Part shown: in pieces, positions 13,315 through 14,294 of the stretch | Layout of the letters: the number at the start of each line of letters is the position of its first letter | How positions within the stretch are numbered: position 1 is the first letter of the stretch | Assembly (NCBI GenBank): GCA_900321915.1 | Contig: ONXW01000364.1 | Coordinates: 1-14,294, forward strand | Source: an uncultured Eubacteriales bacterium | GTDB lineage: Bacteria > Bacillota > Clostridia > Lachnospirales > Lachnospiraceae | Length of the DNA: 14,294 bases | Direction of reading: 5' to 3' | Program-made: the position numbers and the translations under genes | Notes under the pieces: generated by a model | What the model was told of the DNA's origin: nothing | The model's database searches: none | The model's input: only the letters and a program-made list of their open reading frames with translations

Positions 13315-14294
13315 ATGATCAGATGGAATTTTGCAAGGCGAATCGGTACTGTTGCGCTGGCGGCGGCATTGGCCGCATCGGCCTCCCTGACCGCGTTTGC
13401 GGAAGGCCCCGGGAGCGGCGCTTCCCAGACGTCCCAGACAGTACAGGCAAATGTGATAAACACCGCGGCGGCTGAGAAGCCGGAGGTGGCGTGCGAGGGC
13501 GCAGCCCTGTATGACGCGACCCACGGCGTGTTCCTGTTTGAGAAAAACGGGGACAGGCAGTTTTACCCTGCCAGCATCACCAAGGTGATGACGGCACTAC
13601 TGGCGGTGGAAAACCTGAATATGGACAGCACGGTCACGTTCTCAAAAAGCGCCGTAACGAATCTTGAGACGGCGGCGGTAACGCTGCAGGTCCAGGAGGG
13701 AGAGACGTTTGCCGTCAGGGACCTGATGTACGGCCTGTGGCTTAAATCCGCCAACGAGATCGCGAACGGCCTGGCGGAAGCGGTGGCCGGAAGCGTTCCC
13801 GCCTTTGCGGATCTGATGAACCAGAAGGCTGCGTCCCTGGGATGCACCCACACCAATTTCGTGAACCCCAACGGGCTGAACAACGCGAGCCACCTGACAA
13901 CGGCGAAGGATATGGCGCTCATCACGGCGGCCGCGTTCAGCAACAGCCAGGTCAGGCAGATTGCCCAGACCCTGCATTATAATTTCCCGGCCAGTCCCAG
14001 CGTGCCGGAGACCCGGTACCTCACCATGGGACACAAGATGCTGAACCCCGGGAATTCCCAGTATTACGAAGGGTTCATCGGCGGAAAGACGGGATATACC
14101 TCCAAAGCGGGAAACACCCTGGTTTCCGTGGCGGAGCGGGGCGGCGTGCGCCTGGTGGCGGTCGTGCTCAAGAGCTCCGCGACCCATTACGCCGATACCA
14201 AAAAGATGTTTGATTACGGCTTTGCCGTGACGGGCGCGGGCAATGCCGCAGTGAGCACCGCCCAGGCAGCCGCGGAGACTGCAGCCGCGGAGAC
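13315..14294 (+). CDS. D-alanyl-D-alanine carboxypeptidase, DacF/PBP5 type (3' end beyond window)
   Basis: The visible 326 codons encode a secreted serine-type DD-carboxypeptidase (penicillin-binding protein, S11 family) that trims the terminal D-Ala of peptidoglycan stem peptides. An N-terminal signal peptide is present: basic MIRWNFARR, a hydrophobic alanine-rich core, and probable cleavage after AFA (27-29). The active-site motifs are complete: SITK (S87 nucleophile, K90), SAN (145-147) and KTG (258-260). PNGLNN and GYTSKAGN match family context. The catalytic domain ends near residue 306. After it, the protein becomes Ala/Thr/Glu-rich with the unit AAAET repeated, and the window ends there, so the usual C-terminal beta domain and any membrane anchor are not seen. 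The start ATG has GAGGA at 13303-13307. The gene follows the PHP gene by 71 bases with its own promoter. DacF and DacA cannot be told apart without the C-terminus. Confidence 0.92.
   Translation, partial: MIRWNFARRIGTVALAAALAASASLTAFAEGPGSGASQTSQTVQANVINTAAAEKPEVACEGAALYDATHGVFLFEKNGDRQFYPASITKVMTALLAVENLNMDSTVTFSKSAVTNLETAAVTLQVQEGETFAVRDLMYGLWLKSANEIANGLAEAVAGSVPAFADLMNQKAASLGCTHTNFVNPNGLNNASHLTTAKDMALITAAAFSNSQVRQIAQTLHYNFPASPSVPETRYLTMGHKMLNPGNSQYYEGFIGGKTGYTSKAGNTLVSVAERGGVRLVAVVLKSSATHYADTKKMFDYGFAVTGAGNAAVSTAQAAAETAAAE
14266..14294 (+). repeat. 15-bp tandem repeat in the DD-carboxypeptidase gene
   Basis: The unit GCAGCCGCGGAGACT at 14266-14280 is repeated at 14281-14294, where the window cuts the second copy after 14 bases. 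It encodes AAAET in frame, so unit-number changes would keep the reading frame. Total copy number is unknown because the window ends. Confidence 0.85.

Overview
The window is a stretch of housekeeping chromosome from a low-temperature-codon-neutral, fairly GC-rich member of the Bacillota, most likely class Clostridia, family Lachnospiraceae. This assignment rests on protein style, not a search: the FtsZ N-terminus and C-terminal tail, the 185-residue EF-P with its [12 protein letters not shown] loop, the ArgRS signature FGTMNGKDG, a PepV-type dipeptidase, a YqeG phosphatase and strong AGGAGG ribosome binding sites with many TTG starts. Coding is dense, about 95 percent, and nearly all on the + strand.

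Layout. 1-3345 is the end of a division and cell wall (dcw) cluster: probable last codons of murD, ftsW/spoVE (SEDS glycosyltransferase), divIB/ftsQ, then ftsZ with its own sigma-A-type promoter, a structured 5' leader and a strong intrinsic terminator. 3412-4182 encodes a protein with an SseB domain, converging tail to tail with coaX (type III pantothenate kinase, - strand), which it overlaps by 8 bases. coaX and prfC (release factor 3) diverge from a 173-base region holding two good back-to-back promoters. prfC is followed closely by a PepV-like M20 dipeptidase, nrdR and a YqeG-family HAD phosphatase, apparently one transcription unit. efp has its own promoter inside the 3' end of yqeG. After efp comes a 97-base structured spacer, then a tightly overlapping trio: membrane-anchored N-acetylmuramoyl-L-alanine amidase, argS, and a PHP-domain phosphoesterase. 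The window ends inside a D-alanyl-D-alanine carboxypeptidase gene (DacF/PBP5 type) with its own promoter.

How the genes relate. Cell envelope and division functions (FtsW, DivIB, FtsZ, amidase, DD-carboxypeptidase) alternate with translation factors (RF3, EF-P, ArgRS) and with nucleotide, cofactor and peptide metabolism (NrdR, CoaX, PepV, PHP phosphoesterase). No gene shows signs of mobility. I see no tRNA, rRNA, CRISPR array, insertion sequence, prophage or defence system.

The parts not explained by standard annotation are mainly RNA-level: a possible three-way-junction leader before ftsZ with a competing 8-bp alternative helix; a spacer before the amidase in which one C-rich segment can pair either upstream or with the ribosome binding site; and a CoaX whose phosphate-binding and catalytic-neighbour motifs depart from the family consensus. 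These are inferences from reading the sequence by hand and none was tested computationally.
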